From: Rhodoglobus vestalii
Lineage (GTDB): Bacteria > Actinomycetota > Actinomycetes > Actinomycetales > Microbacteriaceae
Assembly (NCBI RefSeq): GCF_006788895.1
Contig: NZ_VFRA01000001.1
Coordinates: forward strand, 2,666,001-2,730,000
Length of the DNA: 64,000 bases
Direction of reading: 5' to 3'
Shown: in pieces, positions 1 through 9,576 of the stretch
Layout of the letters: every line of letters starts with the position of its first letter
How positions within the stretch are numbered: position 1 is the stretch's first letter
Made by a program: the position numbers and the translations under genes
The notes under the pieces: model-generated
Database searches by the model: none
What the model was told of the DNA's origin: nothing
What the model saw: the letters and a program-made list of their open reading frames with translations, nothing else

Positions 1-158
1 AAGCGGGAAGCTTGGCCGTAGTTTCGGTACTCGTTAGTCTCTATCCACTCGCCACGATCGTGCTGGCGCGGTTCACGTTGAACGAGCGGGTCAGCAGAAT
101 CCAACTCCTCGGCATGGGGCTCGCGCTGGTGGCCTCCGTCATGCTGGCGCTCAGCTAG
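1..158 (+). CDS. EamA/DMT-family transporter, C-terminal end (partial)
   Basis: The frame with codons starting at position 3 is open from the window edge to a TAG at 156-158. Its 51 codons encode two hydrophobic stretches separated by a short charged loop (LARFTLNERVS). A final membrane pair with a small LNE-type loop between the helices is typical of the last EamA repeat in drug/metabolite transporters. The substrate cannot be told. The next gene starts 40 bp downstream on the same strand. Confidence 0.7.
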   Translation, partial: AGSLAVVSVLVSLYPLATIVLARFTLNERVSRIQLLGMGLALVASVMLALS

Positions 159-198
159 TCGGGCAAGAACAGCCCGGTCATCCGGCTACGGTTGAACA

Positions 199-2748
199 AT
201 GCCCTCACTCTTGGATGCGCTTCCGACGCCCTACGACGCAGACGCAACCTATGACGCTTTCGTCGGGTGGGCATCCGATCGCGGTCTGAGCCTGTACCCG
301 GCCCAAGACGAAGCCGTGATCGAGCTGGTGTCTGGCGCGAACGTGATCCTGTCGACGCCGACGGGCACCGGAAAGTCGCTGGTGGCGATCGCCGCCCACG
401 CGATCGCGCTGGCGCAGGGCCAACGCACCTTCTACACGGCGCCCATCAAAGCGCTCGTGAGCGAGAAGTTCTTTGCTCTCGTCGAGATCTTCGGGGCGCA
501 GAATGTGGGAATGGTGACCGGCGATTCTTCTGTGAACGCGGATGCACCGATCATCTGCTGCACGGCAGAGATTCTGGCGAACCTCGCTCTACGCGAGGGT
601 GCGGATGCCCGCGTCGACCAAGTCGTGATGGACGAGTTCCATTTCTACGCCGACCCCGATCGCGGCTGGGCGTGGCAGGTGCCGCTGCTGATTCTGCCCA
701 GCGTGCAGTTTGTGCTGATGTCGGCAACCCTTGGTGACATGCAGCCGTTGGCCGACGACCTCAGCCGCCGAACTGGCCGAGAGACCAGCCTGATAACCGG
801 TGTCGAGCGCCCCGTACCGCTGCACTATTCCTGGGCCATCACCCCCATCCACGAAACGGTCGAAGATTTGCTCTCGACGGGGCAAGCGCCGATCTATATC
901 GTGCACTTCTCTCAGGCTGCTGCCCTAGAGCGCGCGCAAGCCATGACGAGCATCAAGGTGGTGTCTCGCGAGCAGCGCGATCAGATCGCCGAAGCGATTG
1001 GCGACTTCAGATTCACGACGGTATTCGGAAAAACCCTGTCACGGCTCATTCGGTCCGGGATCGGGGTACATCACGCCGGAATGCTGCCCAAGTACCGGAG
1101 GTTGGTCGAGCAGCTTGCCCAGCGCGGGCTGCTGCGGGTCATCTGCGGAACAGACACCCTCGGCGTCGGCATCAATGTGCCCATCCGCACCGTGCTATTG
1201 ACCCAACTAACCAAGTTTGATGGAACGCGGATGCGGCAGCTGACCGCGCGAGAGTTCCACCAGATCGCCGGTCGCGCCGGTCGCGCAGGCTTCGACACCG
1301 CCGGAACGGTTGTGGCCCAAGCACCGGAGCACGAGTCTGACAACGCCAAGATGGTTGCCAAGGCCGGCGACGATCCCAAGAAGCTCCGCAAGCTCGTTCG
1401 CAAGAAGCCCCCCGAAGGGTTTGTCACCTGGAGTGAGTCCAGTTTTGAGCGGATGATTGCCGCCGAGCCAGAGCTGCTGACGAGCAACATGCGCATGAAT
1501 CACGCCATGATCCTCAATGTGATCGCACGCGGGGGAGACGTCTTCTCCAACGTTCGGCATCTGGTCGAAGACAATCATGAGCCCCGACCGAAGCAGCGTG
1601 AACTGGCACGCCAGGCGCTCGCAATTTACCGAACCCTGCGCACGGCAGAGATTGTGGAGGAACACCGGGTCGCCGACACCATGATCGTCGATGGCGAAGA
1701 AGTTGAGAGCTTCGAGGACCGCATCGAAATTCGGCTCACGGTCGATCTGCAGGCCAACTTCGCGCTCAATCAGCCCCTGTCGCCGTTTGCGGTTGCCTCC
1801 TTCGATCTGCTGGATCGCGAGTCACCCACCTACGCGCTTGACATGATCTCGGTGCTCGAGGCAACCCTCGATAATCCTCGCCCAATTCTTTCGCAGCAGC
1901 AGTTCATGGCGCGTGGTGAAGCCGTTGCCGCGATGAAAGCGGAGGGGATCGAGTACGACCAGAGAATGGAATTGCTGGAGGAAGTTACGTGGCCAAAGCC
2001 CCTCGACGAACTCCTCACAGCGGCTTTCGACATGTATCGCGCCAGTCAGCCATGGATCGGCGACTTCGAGCTCAGCCCCAAAAGTGCGGTGCGCGACCTC
2101 TATGAACGGGCCATGACGTTTGCGGACTTTGTCGGCTTTTATGGGCTCGCGCGCAGCGAGGGATTGGTGCTTCGCTATCTTTCGGATGCGTATCGTGCCA
2201 CCAGGCAGACGATTCCGGATGATGCCAAGACTGACGAACTTCTTGACCTCATCGAGTGGTTGGGGGAGCTTGTTCGTCAGGTCGACTCGAGTCTCATCGA
2301 CGAGTGGGAGGCCATGACGAACGGGGCCGATAGTGCGACCAGCTCTGAGCCAGTTTCGCCGCCCACCCCGGCATCCGTTGTCACGAATGCGCGAGCGTTT
2401 CGGGTGCTGGTGCGCAACGAGATGTTCCGTCGCGTGCAATTGGCGGCCAGAGATGATGCTGTCGCGCTCGGTGAATTGGATGCCGCAGCGGGCTTCGATG
2501 AGCAGGCGTGGGGTGATGCGCTCGATCGTTACTTTGACGAGCACGAGACGATGTCGACGGCGGGGGATGCCCGTGGCCCGTCGATGATCGAGATCACCGA
2601 GTTGCCCGGCTCCTGGCAGGTTCGCCAGGTTATCGCTGACCCCGCAGAAAACCACGACTGGGCGATTTCAGCGACGGTGGATCTTGCCGAATCTGCGGCG
2701 GAAGGGGTCGCCGTGGTGCGCGTTTCTGCATTTGATCGACTCGACTAA
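199..2748 (+). CDS. DEAD/DEAH-box helicase with C-terminal DUF3516 region
   Basis: An 849-residue superfamily 2 helicase of the Ski2-like type common in actinobacteria, presumably acting on RNA or DNA in the cytoplasm. Visible motifs are the Q-motif region YPAQDEA (about 33-39), Walker A TPTGTGKS (about 53-60), DEFHF as Walker B (about 145-149), motif III LMSATLGD, and motif VI QIAGRAGRAG. The C-terminal 400 residues match the DUF3516-type extension in character and show no further enzymatic motif I can name. The ATG start fits the family. It stands alone, with an MFS gene following on the same strand. The substrate is not deducible from the sequence. Confidence 0.88.
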   Translation: MPSLLDALPTPYDADATYDAFVGWASDRGLSLYPAQDEAVIELVSGANVILSTPTGTGKSLVAIAAHAIALAQGQRTFYTAPIKALVSEKFFALVEIFGAQNVGMVTGDSSVNADAPIICCTAEILANLALREGADARVDQVVMDEFHFYADPDRGWAWQVPLLILPSVQFVLMSATLGDMQPLADDLSRRTGRETSLITGVERPVPLHYSWAITPIHETVEDLLSTGQAPIYIVHFSQAAALERAQAMTSIKVVSREQRDQIAEAIGDFRFTTVFGKTLSRLIRSGIGVHHAGMLPKYRRLVEQLAQRGLLRVICGTDTLGVGINVPIRTVLLTQLTKFDGTRMRQLTAREFHQIAGRAGRAGFDTAGTVVAQAPEHESDNAKMVAKAGDDPKKLRKLVRKKPPEGFVTWSESSFERMIAAEPELLTSNMRMNHAMILNVIARGGDVFSNVRHLVEDNHEPRPKQRELARQALAIYRTLRTAEIVEEHRVADTMIVDGEEVESFEDRIEIRLTVDLQANFALNQPLSPFAVASFDLLDRESPTYALDMISVLEATLDNPRPILSQQQFMARGEAVAAMKAEGIEYDQRMELLEEVTWPKPLDELLTAAFDMYRASQPWIGDFELSPKSAVRDLYERAMTFADFVGFYGLARSEGLVLRYLSDAYRATRQTIPDDAKTDELLDLIEWLGELVRQVDSSLIDEWEAMTNGADSATSSEPVSPPTPASVVTNARAFRVLVRNEMFRRVQLAARDDAVALGELDAAAGFDEQAWGDALDRYFDEHETMSTAGDARGPSMIEITELPGSWQVRQVIADPAENHDWAISATVDLAESAAEGVAVVRVSAFDRLD

Positions 2749-2790
2749 CTCAGATTTCGGGCATAAACCTTGGCCCTCAGGGTGTTGACT

Positions 2791-4170
2791 GTGTGTGTGA
2801 CTAGAGATCAACGGCTCATTCTGATTATCGCAATTCTCGCGTCCTTTGTGGCGTTTCTCGATGGTTCAGTGATCAATGTTGCTCTGCCAGCTATCCGGGA
2901 TGAGCTGGGTGGTGGTCTGAGTACGCAGCAGTGGGTGGTCGATGCGTACCTCATCACGCTCGGTTCCCTCATCCTGCTCGCTGGTTCCCTGTCTGATGTT
3001 TTTGGGCGCATTGTTATTCTGCGCATCGGATTGGTGGCGTTCGGTGTTGTCTCGCTCGCAATTGCCGTGGCCCCAACGGCGGAGCTTGTCATTGTGTTGC
3101 GCGGTGTTCAGGGAGCCGCTGGGGCACTTCTGGTTCCCAGTTCGCTCGCTCTCATCATGTCAACATTCCGTGGTTCCGCCCAAGCGAAGGCGATTGGTGC
3201 GTGGACGGCGTGGACGAGTGCAGCATTCATCGTGGGCCCGGTTGTCGGCGGTGTGTTCGTTGACTTTCTCAGTTGGCGGCTGGTCTTTGCAATCAACGTG
3301 CTGCCAATCGCTGTCACCCTGTGGATGCTGGTCATGCTCGGGCACCGAGATGAACGCACCAAGAACACCCGCATTGATTACCTCGGAGCGGTATTGGGCA
3401 TCATCGGTCTCGGAGGTCCCGTTTTTGCCCTCATTGAGCAGGGAAACTACGGGTGGGGAAGCCCCGCTGTCTTTGTGCCCTTGATCGTCGGATTGCTCAG
3501 TCTGGTGGCTTTTGTTCTCTGGCAACGGCGTACGCCCCAGCCGATGCTGCCCCTGAAGCTGTTCCGGGAGCGCAACTTCAGTATGGGCAACATTGCTACC
3601 ATCTTCATTTACGGTGCGATGGCCCTGGGTGGGTTCATCGTGGTGGTCTACCTCCAGGAGGTTGCGGGCTACAGTGCCACTCTGGCCGGCCTCGCATTCC
3701 TGCCGTCGTCGATTGGCATCATCCTCTTGTCGTCGTTCTTTGGGCGTCTCAGCGGCACCTACGGCCCACGGCTGTTCATGACCGTGGGGCCATTGCTGGG
3801 TGGTATTGGCTACCTCACCTTCCTCACGATGCAAGAGAGTGTGAACTATTTCACTCAGGTGCTGCCGGGAGTCGTGCTGTTTTCGGTGGGGCTCTCGATG
3901 ACCGTGGCCCCGCTCACCTCCGCGATCCTGGGCGCGATCTCAGCGCGTCAGGCCGGGATCGGTTCTGCCGTCAACAACGCGGTCTCGCGAATTGCGGGGC
4001 TCATCACTATCGCTCTCATCGGCGTAATCGTGGTCGGGCCCTTGACGGTGGATAATTTTCACCGCGCCATGATCGTGACGGCAGCGCTGTTCTTTATCGG
4101 AGCCTTTGTCTCGCTTGTGGGCATCCGCAACCCGGTCTCGACGGAATCCAACCCTTCGGATGCCGCTTAG
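2791..4170 (+). CDS. MFS transporter, DHA2 (EmrB/QacA-like) drug exporter
   Basis: About 460 residues with many hydrophobic segments and the MFS start signature FVAFLDGSVINVALPAI followed by WVVDAYLI and the GSLSDVFGRI loop, typical of 14-helix DHA2 proton-driven multidrug pumps of the inner membrane. The start is uncertain: the frame opens at TTG 2770, with in-frame GTGs at 2782, 2791 and 2797. GTG 2791 is chosen because CAGGG lies 8 nt upstream. Its stop codon overlaps that of the convergent UbiA gene by 4 bp (4167-4170), so there is no room for an intergenic terminator. No regulator lies beside it, and the substrate is unknown. Confidence 0.85.
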   Translation: MCVTRDQRLILIIAILASFVAFLDGSVINVALPAIRDELGGGLSTQQWVVDAYLITLGSLILLAGSLSDVFGRIVILRIGLVAFGVVSLAIAVAPTAELVIVLRGVQGAAGALLVPSSLALIMSTFRGSAQAKAIGAWTAWTSAAFIVGPVVGGVFVDFLSWRLVFAINVLPIAVTLWMLVMLGHRDERTKNTRIDYLGAVLGIIGLGGPVFALIEQGNYGWGSPAVFVPLIVGLLSLVAFVLWQRRTPQPMLPLKLFRERNFSMGNIATIFIYGAMALGGFIVVVYLQEVAGYSATLAGLAFLPSSIGIILLSSFFGRLSGTYGPRLFMTVGPLLGGIGYLTFLTMQESVNYFTQVLPGVVLFSVGLSMTVAPLTSAILGAISARQAGIGSAVNNAVSRIAGLITIALIGVIVVGPLTVDNFHRAMIVTAALFFIGAFVSLVGIRNPVSTESNPSDAA

Positions 4171-4988
4171 CGCAGTTGTGGGGCCGACAGCAGCAACAGC
4201 ACGACATCGATAAGCGCTGCGGCGATGGTTAGGCGAAATAGCACCCGTTTCCTGGTGTTCCGGATCACGAGCACGACACTGGTCACCGCCAGAATGAGGG
4301 TCATAGCAAGGCCAACTATTGACACAGCAGTAACGGGATTCTGTGGGCCAAAGACGATTGCCAGCGCTGCGGCAACGAGACTTGCAGCGATGACAAACCC
4401 CGAGATTTGTGCACCAAGCCGGTGGGGAAGGCCGCTGACGCCCGTGTCGCTGTCGTCGTCAAGATCGGGTAAAACGTTGCTGAAGTGTGCGGCTACCCCC
4501 AGTAACGCGCCGGCCGCGATTGCCCAGGCGGTGGCGAGCTGGGGTGGGTCTGCAGAAAGGGTCACGATCGCCGGTAGCGAACCGAAACCGACAACGTACG
4601 GGATCACCGACGCGGGTGTTGACTTGAGCCCAACGTTATAGAGCCAACCGCTGGCAAGGAACAGTGCATGGGCGATGGCGGCGAATGGTCCCAGGAGCAG
4701 TGAGAGCGCGACGGAAATCACCGCCAGGGTCACTGCCACTCGCGCAACAGTTGAGGCTGACACATCTCCGCTGACGATCGGTTTATCGCTCCGATCGCTC
4801 TGCACATCACGTGCCGCATCGAGCCAGTCGTTCGAGAGTCCAACGGAGAGTTGATTGCACACAATCATTAGCGTGACGGCAGCAATTCTCCACGGTTCCA
4901 GGCCGATCCCGATCGAAAGCGACAGGGCAATGAGCGAGACCGCGGTTGTTGGCCCCGGATGTGAAGACCGAAGAAGAGCGTGAAGCAT
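4167..4988 (-). CDS. UbiA-family prenyltransferase
   Basis: A 273-residue integral membrane protein with the two Asp-rich UbiA motifs: NDWLDAARDVQSD (metal-diphosphate site) and DLDDDSD in the second half, with about eight hydrophobic helices. Such enzymes attach polyprenyl chains to aromatic or other acceptors in the membrane. No quinone-pathway neighbours are present, so menA-type activity cannot be claimed and the acceptor stays open. The ATG at 4988 (MLHALLRSSHPGP) is preferred over the longer frame, because the upstream residues are low-complexity and the divergent gene's promoter must fit in the 68-bp gap. Confidence 0.8.
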   Translation of the reverse strand: MLHALLRSSHPGPTTAVSLIALSLSIGIGLEPWRIAAVTLMIVCNQLSVGLSNDWLDAARDVQSDRSDKPIVSGDVSASTVARVAVTLAVISVALSLLLGPFAAIAHALFLASGWLYNVGLKSTPASVIPYVVGFGSLPAIVTLSADPPQLATAWAIAAGALLGVAAHFSNVLPDLDDDSDTGVSGLPHRLGAQISGFVIAASLVAAALAIVFGPQNPVTAVSIVGLAMTLILAVTSVVLVIRNTRKRVLFRLTIAAALIDVVLLLLSAPQLR

Positions 4989-5056
4989 GCCGTAAGAGTA
5001 ACGCTCGCCCGCCGTGGCATCGTGGACTCTCAGCCGCGGTGACCTATGTTGGTCAG

Positions 5057-5527
5057 GTGAATGAAGTCTTTGATGCCTCGATGCTTGCCGCACAGTTGCC
5101 GGGCACGTGGACGGTGGCCGCAAGCAATTTTCCGAGGTGGCTCGATGGCAAGCGTCATAACCCCGAATTCTCCTACGACACGGTTGAGGGGAAAGAATTG
5201 ATGCTGAGGGACACGGTCAGGTACGCGACAACCGATGGCACTCCGAAAACGATTGTCGGAACCGACCGCCTGCGTGGCGATGAATTTGTGTGGCGCGGTC
5301 ACGGCGTGTTGAAGATTCTTGCCAGCCGCTGGCAGGTGGCCGGCGCGAACGAGGCCTTTACTATTGCGGTCATCCGTTTCTCTCGCTCCCGACTGTCGCC
5401 GGCCGGAATTGATGTTCTTGTGCGCAAAGACGCACCGGTAACCTCAGTGCGGTCCGAAGTGGCCCACGCGACCGAGCAGTTTGGGCTCACCGCCGAAGAG
5501 TTCGCTTCCCTCACCTGGCTTTTCTGA
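5057..5527 (+). CDS. Lipocalin-like small protein of unknown function
   Basis: A 156-residue protein beginning at GTG 5057 (VNEVFDASMLAAQLPGTW), divergent from the UbiA gene. The opening LPGTWTVAASNFPRW and the alternating polar/hydrophobic strands that follow (VRYATTDGTPKTIVGTDRL, FVWRGHGVLKILASRWQV) resemble a small lipocalin-like beta barrel with its GxW near the N terminus. No signal peptide is seen, so it is probably cytoplasmic. The longer open frame from 4946 would run through the divergent start of the neighbouring gene and is rejected. No specific ligand can be inferred. Confidence 0.65.
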   Translation: MNEVFDASMLAAQLPGTWTVAASNFPRWLDGKRHNPEFSYDTVEGKELMLRDTVRYATTDGTPKTIVGTDRLRGDEFVWRGHGVLKILASRWQVAGANEAFTIAVIRFSRSRLSPAGIDVLVRKDAPVTSVRSEVAHATEQFGLTAEEFASLTWLF

Positions 5528-5547
5528 GCCTTGGCGTGCGGGCTGGG

Positions 5548-6591
5548 CTACCCGTTGTCGGTATGACCCACGATTTCTTCGTGGACACGGCGCACATCTT
5601 CTAAGAGGGAGCCGATTAAGATCCAGTGCTGCGGATGCGCTTTAAGCACAGTGAGCGGCGCTGTGAGAATCAGCAGTTCCTGCGTCGGCCGCGCAGACTC
5701 GCGTTCGCCGGGTGCGCGGCCGCGCAGCCGCAAATCGTGTGCCGCCCGTTCCAGTTCCTGTGCGATCGACGCGACGGTGGGGTCTGATGCCAGATTTGTG
5801 TCGTACCGGTCGTGAATAGCTCTGGCCATGCCGAGGGTGCGTGTCACGAGCACACTCAACAGCGCAAAAAGCTCTGACTCGCGCCGCAGCATCCGGTGAT
5901 GGCGGCTCTTCCTGGGATTGAGAGTGAGGCTGTTTTCACCCTGGCGAAGGGCCACCGCGGCGGCGTCGCGCAAGTCACGGAGCTGGCGGGCCTCATCGAG
6001 TAGGGCACGTAGCTGGGTTTCGGTACGCCCAGTGCGCAGTGACTCAGCCAACAATTCAAGCACTGCAGCCACTCGCTTGGTGAGTGACGCGACCGCGACA
6101 CGCGCCGGGCTGACAAATACAGGTGCCACGATCGCCAGGTTGACGATCAGCCCGATCAGGGCGCCGATGACGGTCTCGATGATTCGTTCGCCCGCATAGC
6201 CAGCGTTCTGACCGCCGAGTGCGAGCACCAGCATCGCGCTGATGGGGATCTGGTTCGCCGAGCCAGGGCCTAGACGCAGCGCCCACGCCACGAGTACAGA
6301 AATGATGATGACGCTCAGGATCACCCAGCTCTGGTCGCCAAAAAGCTGGCCAGCTCCCAGCGCAATCGCCACGCCTGCCACGACACCAATACTGCGCTCA
6401 AGTCCCTTCTCAATCGACTGGCTAACACTCGGCTGAACAACCAGCAGTGCCGCGATGGCGGCGAAGATGGGTAACGGTTGTTGAAGAGCGAAGCTGGCGA
6501 CCACCCACGCGAGTACTGTTGCGATCGAGGTCTTCAGAACCTGGAGCAGGGGTGAGCGACGCGCGAGTGTGAGCGTCGTCAATAGTTTCAC
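5548..6591 (-). CDS. FUSC/aromatic-acid-exporter-like membrane protein
   Basis: A 347-residue protein with about six hydrophobic segments in the first 165 residues (starting LKTSIATVLAWVVASFAL), followed by a long charged helical cytoplasmic part. This matches half of a FUSC/ArAE-type exporter, a family that includes fusaric-acid and p-hydroxybenzoate efflux proteins. Its ATG overlaps the stop of the upstream GH15 gene (ATGA, 6588-6591), so the two are translated from one transcript. The connection to a glycosidase is unexplained. The substrate is unknown. Confidence 0.75.
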   Translation of the reverse strand: MKLLTTLTLARRSPLLQVLKTSIATVLAWVVASFALQQPLPIFAAIAALLVVQPSVSQSIEKGLERSIGVVAGVAIALGAGQLFGDQSWVILSVIIISVLVAWALRLGPGSANQIPISAMLVLALGGQNAGYAGERIIETVIGALIGLIVNLAIVAPVFVSPARVAVASLTKRVAAVLELLAESLRTGRTETQLRALLDEARQLRDLRDAAAVALRQGENSLTLNPRKSRHHRMLRRESELFALLSVLVTRTLGMARAIHDRYDTNLASDPTVASIAQELERAAHDLRLRGRAPGERESARPTQELLILTAPLTVLKAHPQHWILIGSLLEDVRRVHEEIVGHTDNG

Positions 6592-8384
6592 TTCGAAGTC
6601 TTTACTTTCGAGATCGCGTCGGCGGCCCGCACTAGTGCGAGGTGGCTGAGCGCCTGCGGAGTATTGCCAGCCTGACGCTCACTGACGGTGTCGTACTCCT
6701 CACTGATGAGACCGACATCGTTGGCAAAGCCGACGAGACGATCCATCAGAACGATTGCATCCTCGACCCGTCCCGATCCGGCATATTGTTCGACAAGCCA
6801 GAATGAGCACGCGAGGAACGGGTTTTCTCCGTGCGGAAGGCCGTCTATGCCTGTTTCTGTGAGATAGCGCAGCACCAGCCCATCAACGAGAAGCTCCTCT
6901 TCGATGGCAGCGACGGTTCCGAGCATCCGGGGGTCGTCAGCGGCGAGGTAGCCGACCTGGGGGAGTTGCAGCAGTGAAGCGTCAACGCCAGCTCCGCCGT
7001 AATACTGGGTATAGGTGCCGCGTTCGGCGTCCCAACCATCGCGCTCGATCTCCTTACGAATCTCCTCGCGAATCACAAGCCAAGTTTCGACGGGACCCTC
7101 AAGACCGAACTCTTCAACGGCGTTGATTGCACAATCTAGAGCGGCCCACAGCATCACACGGGAGTGAGTGAAGTGACGCTCGGGCCCGCGGATCTCCCAG
7201 ATGCCATGGTCTGGTCGGTTCCAGTTATCTTCAACGAATGCCATCAGAGCGCGCTGCAGCGGCCACGAGAAGTCGTTCTCGTGAACACCAGAACGGCGAG
7301 CTGCTTGAAGCGCAACCATGACTTCACCAAACACGTCTCCTTGGAACTGGTTGAAGGCACCGTTGCCGATTCGAACCGGAGATGCCCCTTCATATCCGGG
7401 GAGAGAATCAATTTCGCGCTCTTCAAGCCAGCGCTCTCCCGAGAGCCCATACATGATTTGTACATCGGCGGGGTCGCCGGCGATTGCGCGCAAAAGCCAG
7501 CGACGCCACGCTTCTGCCTCGGCGATGTACCCGTGATCGAGCAACACATGTAGCGTGAGCGCTGCATCGCGCAGCCAGACATAGCGGTAGTCCCAGTTTC
7601 GGCTGCCACCAAACCATTCGGGCAAGCTCGTGGTGGCGGCGGCAACAATCCCGCCGGTATCTTCATGCGTCAGTGCGCGCAGCACCAACAGGGACCGCTT
7701 GACGATCTCGGGGTACTCGTCTGACGGTTCGCAGTGCGAAGCCCAGTTAGTCCACCATTCGCTGGTGCGAGCGAGCACATCGTCGACATTCACAGCGGCA
7801 GGCGGGTTGCGGTGCGCCTGGTACCAGGTCATCGTCAGGTCGTGAGTTTCACCCTCGCCCACAGAGAAACTGCCAGTGTGCTTGTGGTCGGCGGCATGCA
7901 GTTCAATTCCGCGGGCGACAATCGCGTCTGGCCCGGCAACGGCGATCACCGCGTGACCTCCGGCCTCCGGCGCCTGATGTAACCAGGGAAGAGCGGTGGC
8001 ATAGCCGAAACGAATCAGGAGTTCTGTGTGCATAGTTACTGTGCCGCGAACTCCGCGGATGCGTCGAACAACGTCTGCACGTCGGTTGCCAAAAGGCATG
8101 AAGTCGATTACTTCAACTTCACCTTCGTCGGTTACCCACGTGGTAACAAGAATGAAGGTGTTGTCGCGGTACTTGCGCGTTACCGTGACGGATGCCGAAC
8201 TGTCGAGGCAGGCGCTGGGGGCTACCAGCCAGCGACCGTGGTCTTCGTTGCCGAGTAACGCCCCAAACATTGATGCGGAGTCGAATCTCGGGAAACAGAG
8301 CCAGTCAATGCTTCCGTCGATACCGACGAGTGCAGCTGTCCGGCAGTCGCCAATAAGGGCATAATCTTCGATGGGTAACGCCAT
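6588..8384 (-). CDS. Glycoside hydrolase family 15 (glucoamylase/trehalase-like)
   Basis: A 598-residue cytoplasmic enzyme with the typical N-terminal beta domain (IEDYALIGDCRTAALVGIDG, SIDWLCFPRFDS) and an (alpha/alpha)6 barrel starting at SRNWDYRYVWLRDAALTL. Actinobacterial GH15 proteins of this layout hydrolyse trehalose or alpha-1,4-glucans with inversion, using two glutamates. The start is set at ATG 8384 (MALPIEDY), where the family normally begins. The frame extends 13 codons further upstream without similarity. It is first in an overlapping pair with the FUSC-like gene. Whether the substrate is trehalose or maltodextrin cannot be decided from sequence alone. Confidence 0.88.
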   Translation of the reverse strand: MALPIEDYALIGDCRTAALVGIDGSIDWLCFPRFDSASMFGALLGNEDHGRWLVAPSACLDSSASVTVTRKYRDNTFILVTTWVTDEGEVEVIDFMPFGNRRADVVRRIRGVRGTVTMHTELLIRFGYATALPWLHQAPEAGGHAVIAVAGPDAIVARGIELHAADHKHTGSFSVGEGETHDLTMTWYQAHRNPPAAVNVDDVLARTSEWWTNWASHCEPSDEYPEIVKRSLLVLRALTHEDTGGIVAAATTSLPEWFGGSRNWDYRYVWLRDAALTLHVLLDHGYIAEAEAWRRWLLRAIAGDPADVQIMYGLSGERWLEEREIDSLPGYEGASPVRIGNGAFNQFQGDVFGEVMVALQAARRSGVHENDFSWPLQRALMAFVEDNWNRPDHGIWEIRGPERHFTHSRVMLWAALDCAINAVEEFGLEGPVETWLVIREEIRKEIERDGWDAERGTYTQYYGGAGVDASLLQLPQVGYLAADDPRMLGTVAAIEEELLVDGLVLRYLTETGIDGLPHGENPFLACSFWLVEQYAGSGRVEDAIVLMDRLVGFANDVGLISEEYDTVSERQAGNTPQALSHLALVRAADAISKVKTSK

Positions 8385-8472
8385 GCACCAATCATTGCAG
8401 CGTCCGCGGCCCGGTTTCTGCACATCCGGCCGATCGTGCAGGAAATTTTACAAATGATGCGTCAGGGGCGCC

Positions 8473-9525
8473 TCAATCGTCGACGAGACCGAGCTCTCTC
8501 AGTTCAACAGCGAGCCGTGCGCCATCTGAGGCGTACAGCCAGGGAATCGACGACTCTCGTTCTCGCTCAGTAGATGTGCTGCGGCCACCGGCGAGAACCG
8601 CTTCCCTCGTTGACAGCTGTCTGATCGCGACTGCAGCGACGTTGTCGGGATGACTTGTGGCAAAATCGCCGTAGATCTTCTCGTCGTGTTGTCCATCGTC
8701 ACCGACCAACAACCACTTGATCCGAGGAAACTCTGACGCGAGCCGACGAAGGCTTTCGCGTTTGTGTTCCGCGCCGCTCCGAAACCACCGATCGTGTGTC
8801 GGACCCCAGTCCGTCAGGAGCATCGCCCCGCGCGGATAAAGGTTGCGTCGGAGAAAGCGAGTCAGCGTTGGGGCAACGTTCCAAGCCCCCGTAGAAAGAT
8901 AAACAACGGGGGCGAGGGGATTGGTGCGAGCGAGCCGGTCGTACAGCACGGCCATCCCAGCGACGGGGCGTCGTGCGTGCTCATCCAACACGAAAGTGTT
9001 CCAGGCGGCGAGCAAGGGGCGGGGTAGCGCGGTCACCATCACCGTGTCATCCACGTCAGAAATGATTCCGAAAGTAGCGCGCGGGTCGACAACGAAGATG
9101 TGCGTGATGGTGGCGTCGGAACCCGCTGAGTCGAGAGTGGCAGTCTGCCATCCCGGCTCGAGCGCGACATCCACCTGTTTGTCGATTACGCCACCGCGGC
9201 CCGGCGTAAGCTGCACCGCTCTGCCGCCGATCGTAACCGTCACAACTTCGTCATTGACCGGAATACTGAAAAAGCTGCGCCAGCCACGAACATTCTCGGC
9301 GCGCTTCTTTGATGCCTCTGTGCCTCGCGTCAGTACCACGCGGCAGAGTACGCGTGCCCAGTCGGTCGTACCATAACTGCTGTACGGAATGATTGTGGCA
9401 GTGAGGCCACGCTTGCGGCCGCGGCGCTCCCTCCAACGATGGAACGTGTCTTCGATGCGAGCCGCACGGTGCAAAATTTCTCCTGCTGCTTGCGCGGGAG
9501 TTTGTGCTTTACCGAGTCGAACCAT
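8473..9525 (-). CDS. DUF2183/App1-family phosphatase
   Basis: A 350-residue protein with the HAD-like nucleophile motif SDVDDTVMVT (DxDxT), followed by the APP1 pattern FLSTGAWN, LLTDWGPT and LLVGDDGQHD. These are the catalytic elements of the phosphatidate phosphatase APP1 domain. Yeast App1 converts phosphatidate to diacylglycerol, but the bacterial members have uncertain substrates. No signal peptide or membrane segment is visible. The gene ends 89 bp downstream of the GH15 start on the same strand and could share its transcript, though no overlap exists. Confidence 0.82.
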   Translation of the reverse strand: MVRLGKAQTPAQAAGEILHRAARIEDTFHRWRERRGRKRGLTATIIPYSSYGTTDWARVLCRVVLTRGTEASKKRAENVRGWRSFFSIPVNDEVVTVTIGGRAVQLTPGRGGVIDKQVDVALEPGWQTATLDSAGSDATITHIFVVDPRATFGIISDVDDTVMVTALPRPLLAAWNTFVLDEHARRPVAGMAVLYDRLARTNPLAPVVYLSTGAWNVAPTLTRFLRRNLYPRGAMLLTDWGPTHDRWFRSGAEHKRESLRRLASEFPRIKWLLVGDDGQHDEKIYGDFATSHPDNVAAVAIRQLSTREAVLAGGRSTSTERERESSIPWLYASDGARLAVELRELGLVDD

Positions 9526-9576
9526 TTCTCCAGCCTAGGGTCACACCACCTCTCCGGCAGCACTGGCGGTCCTATT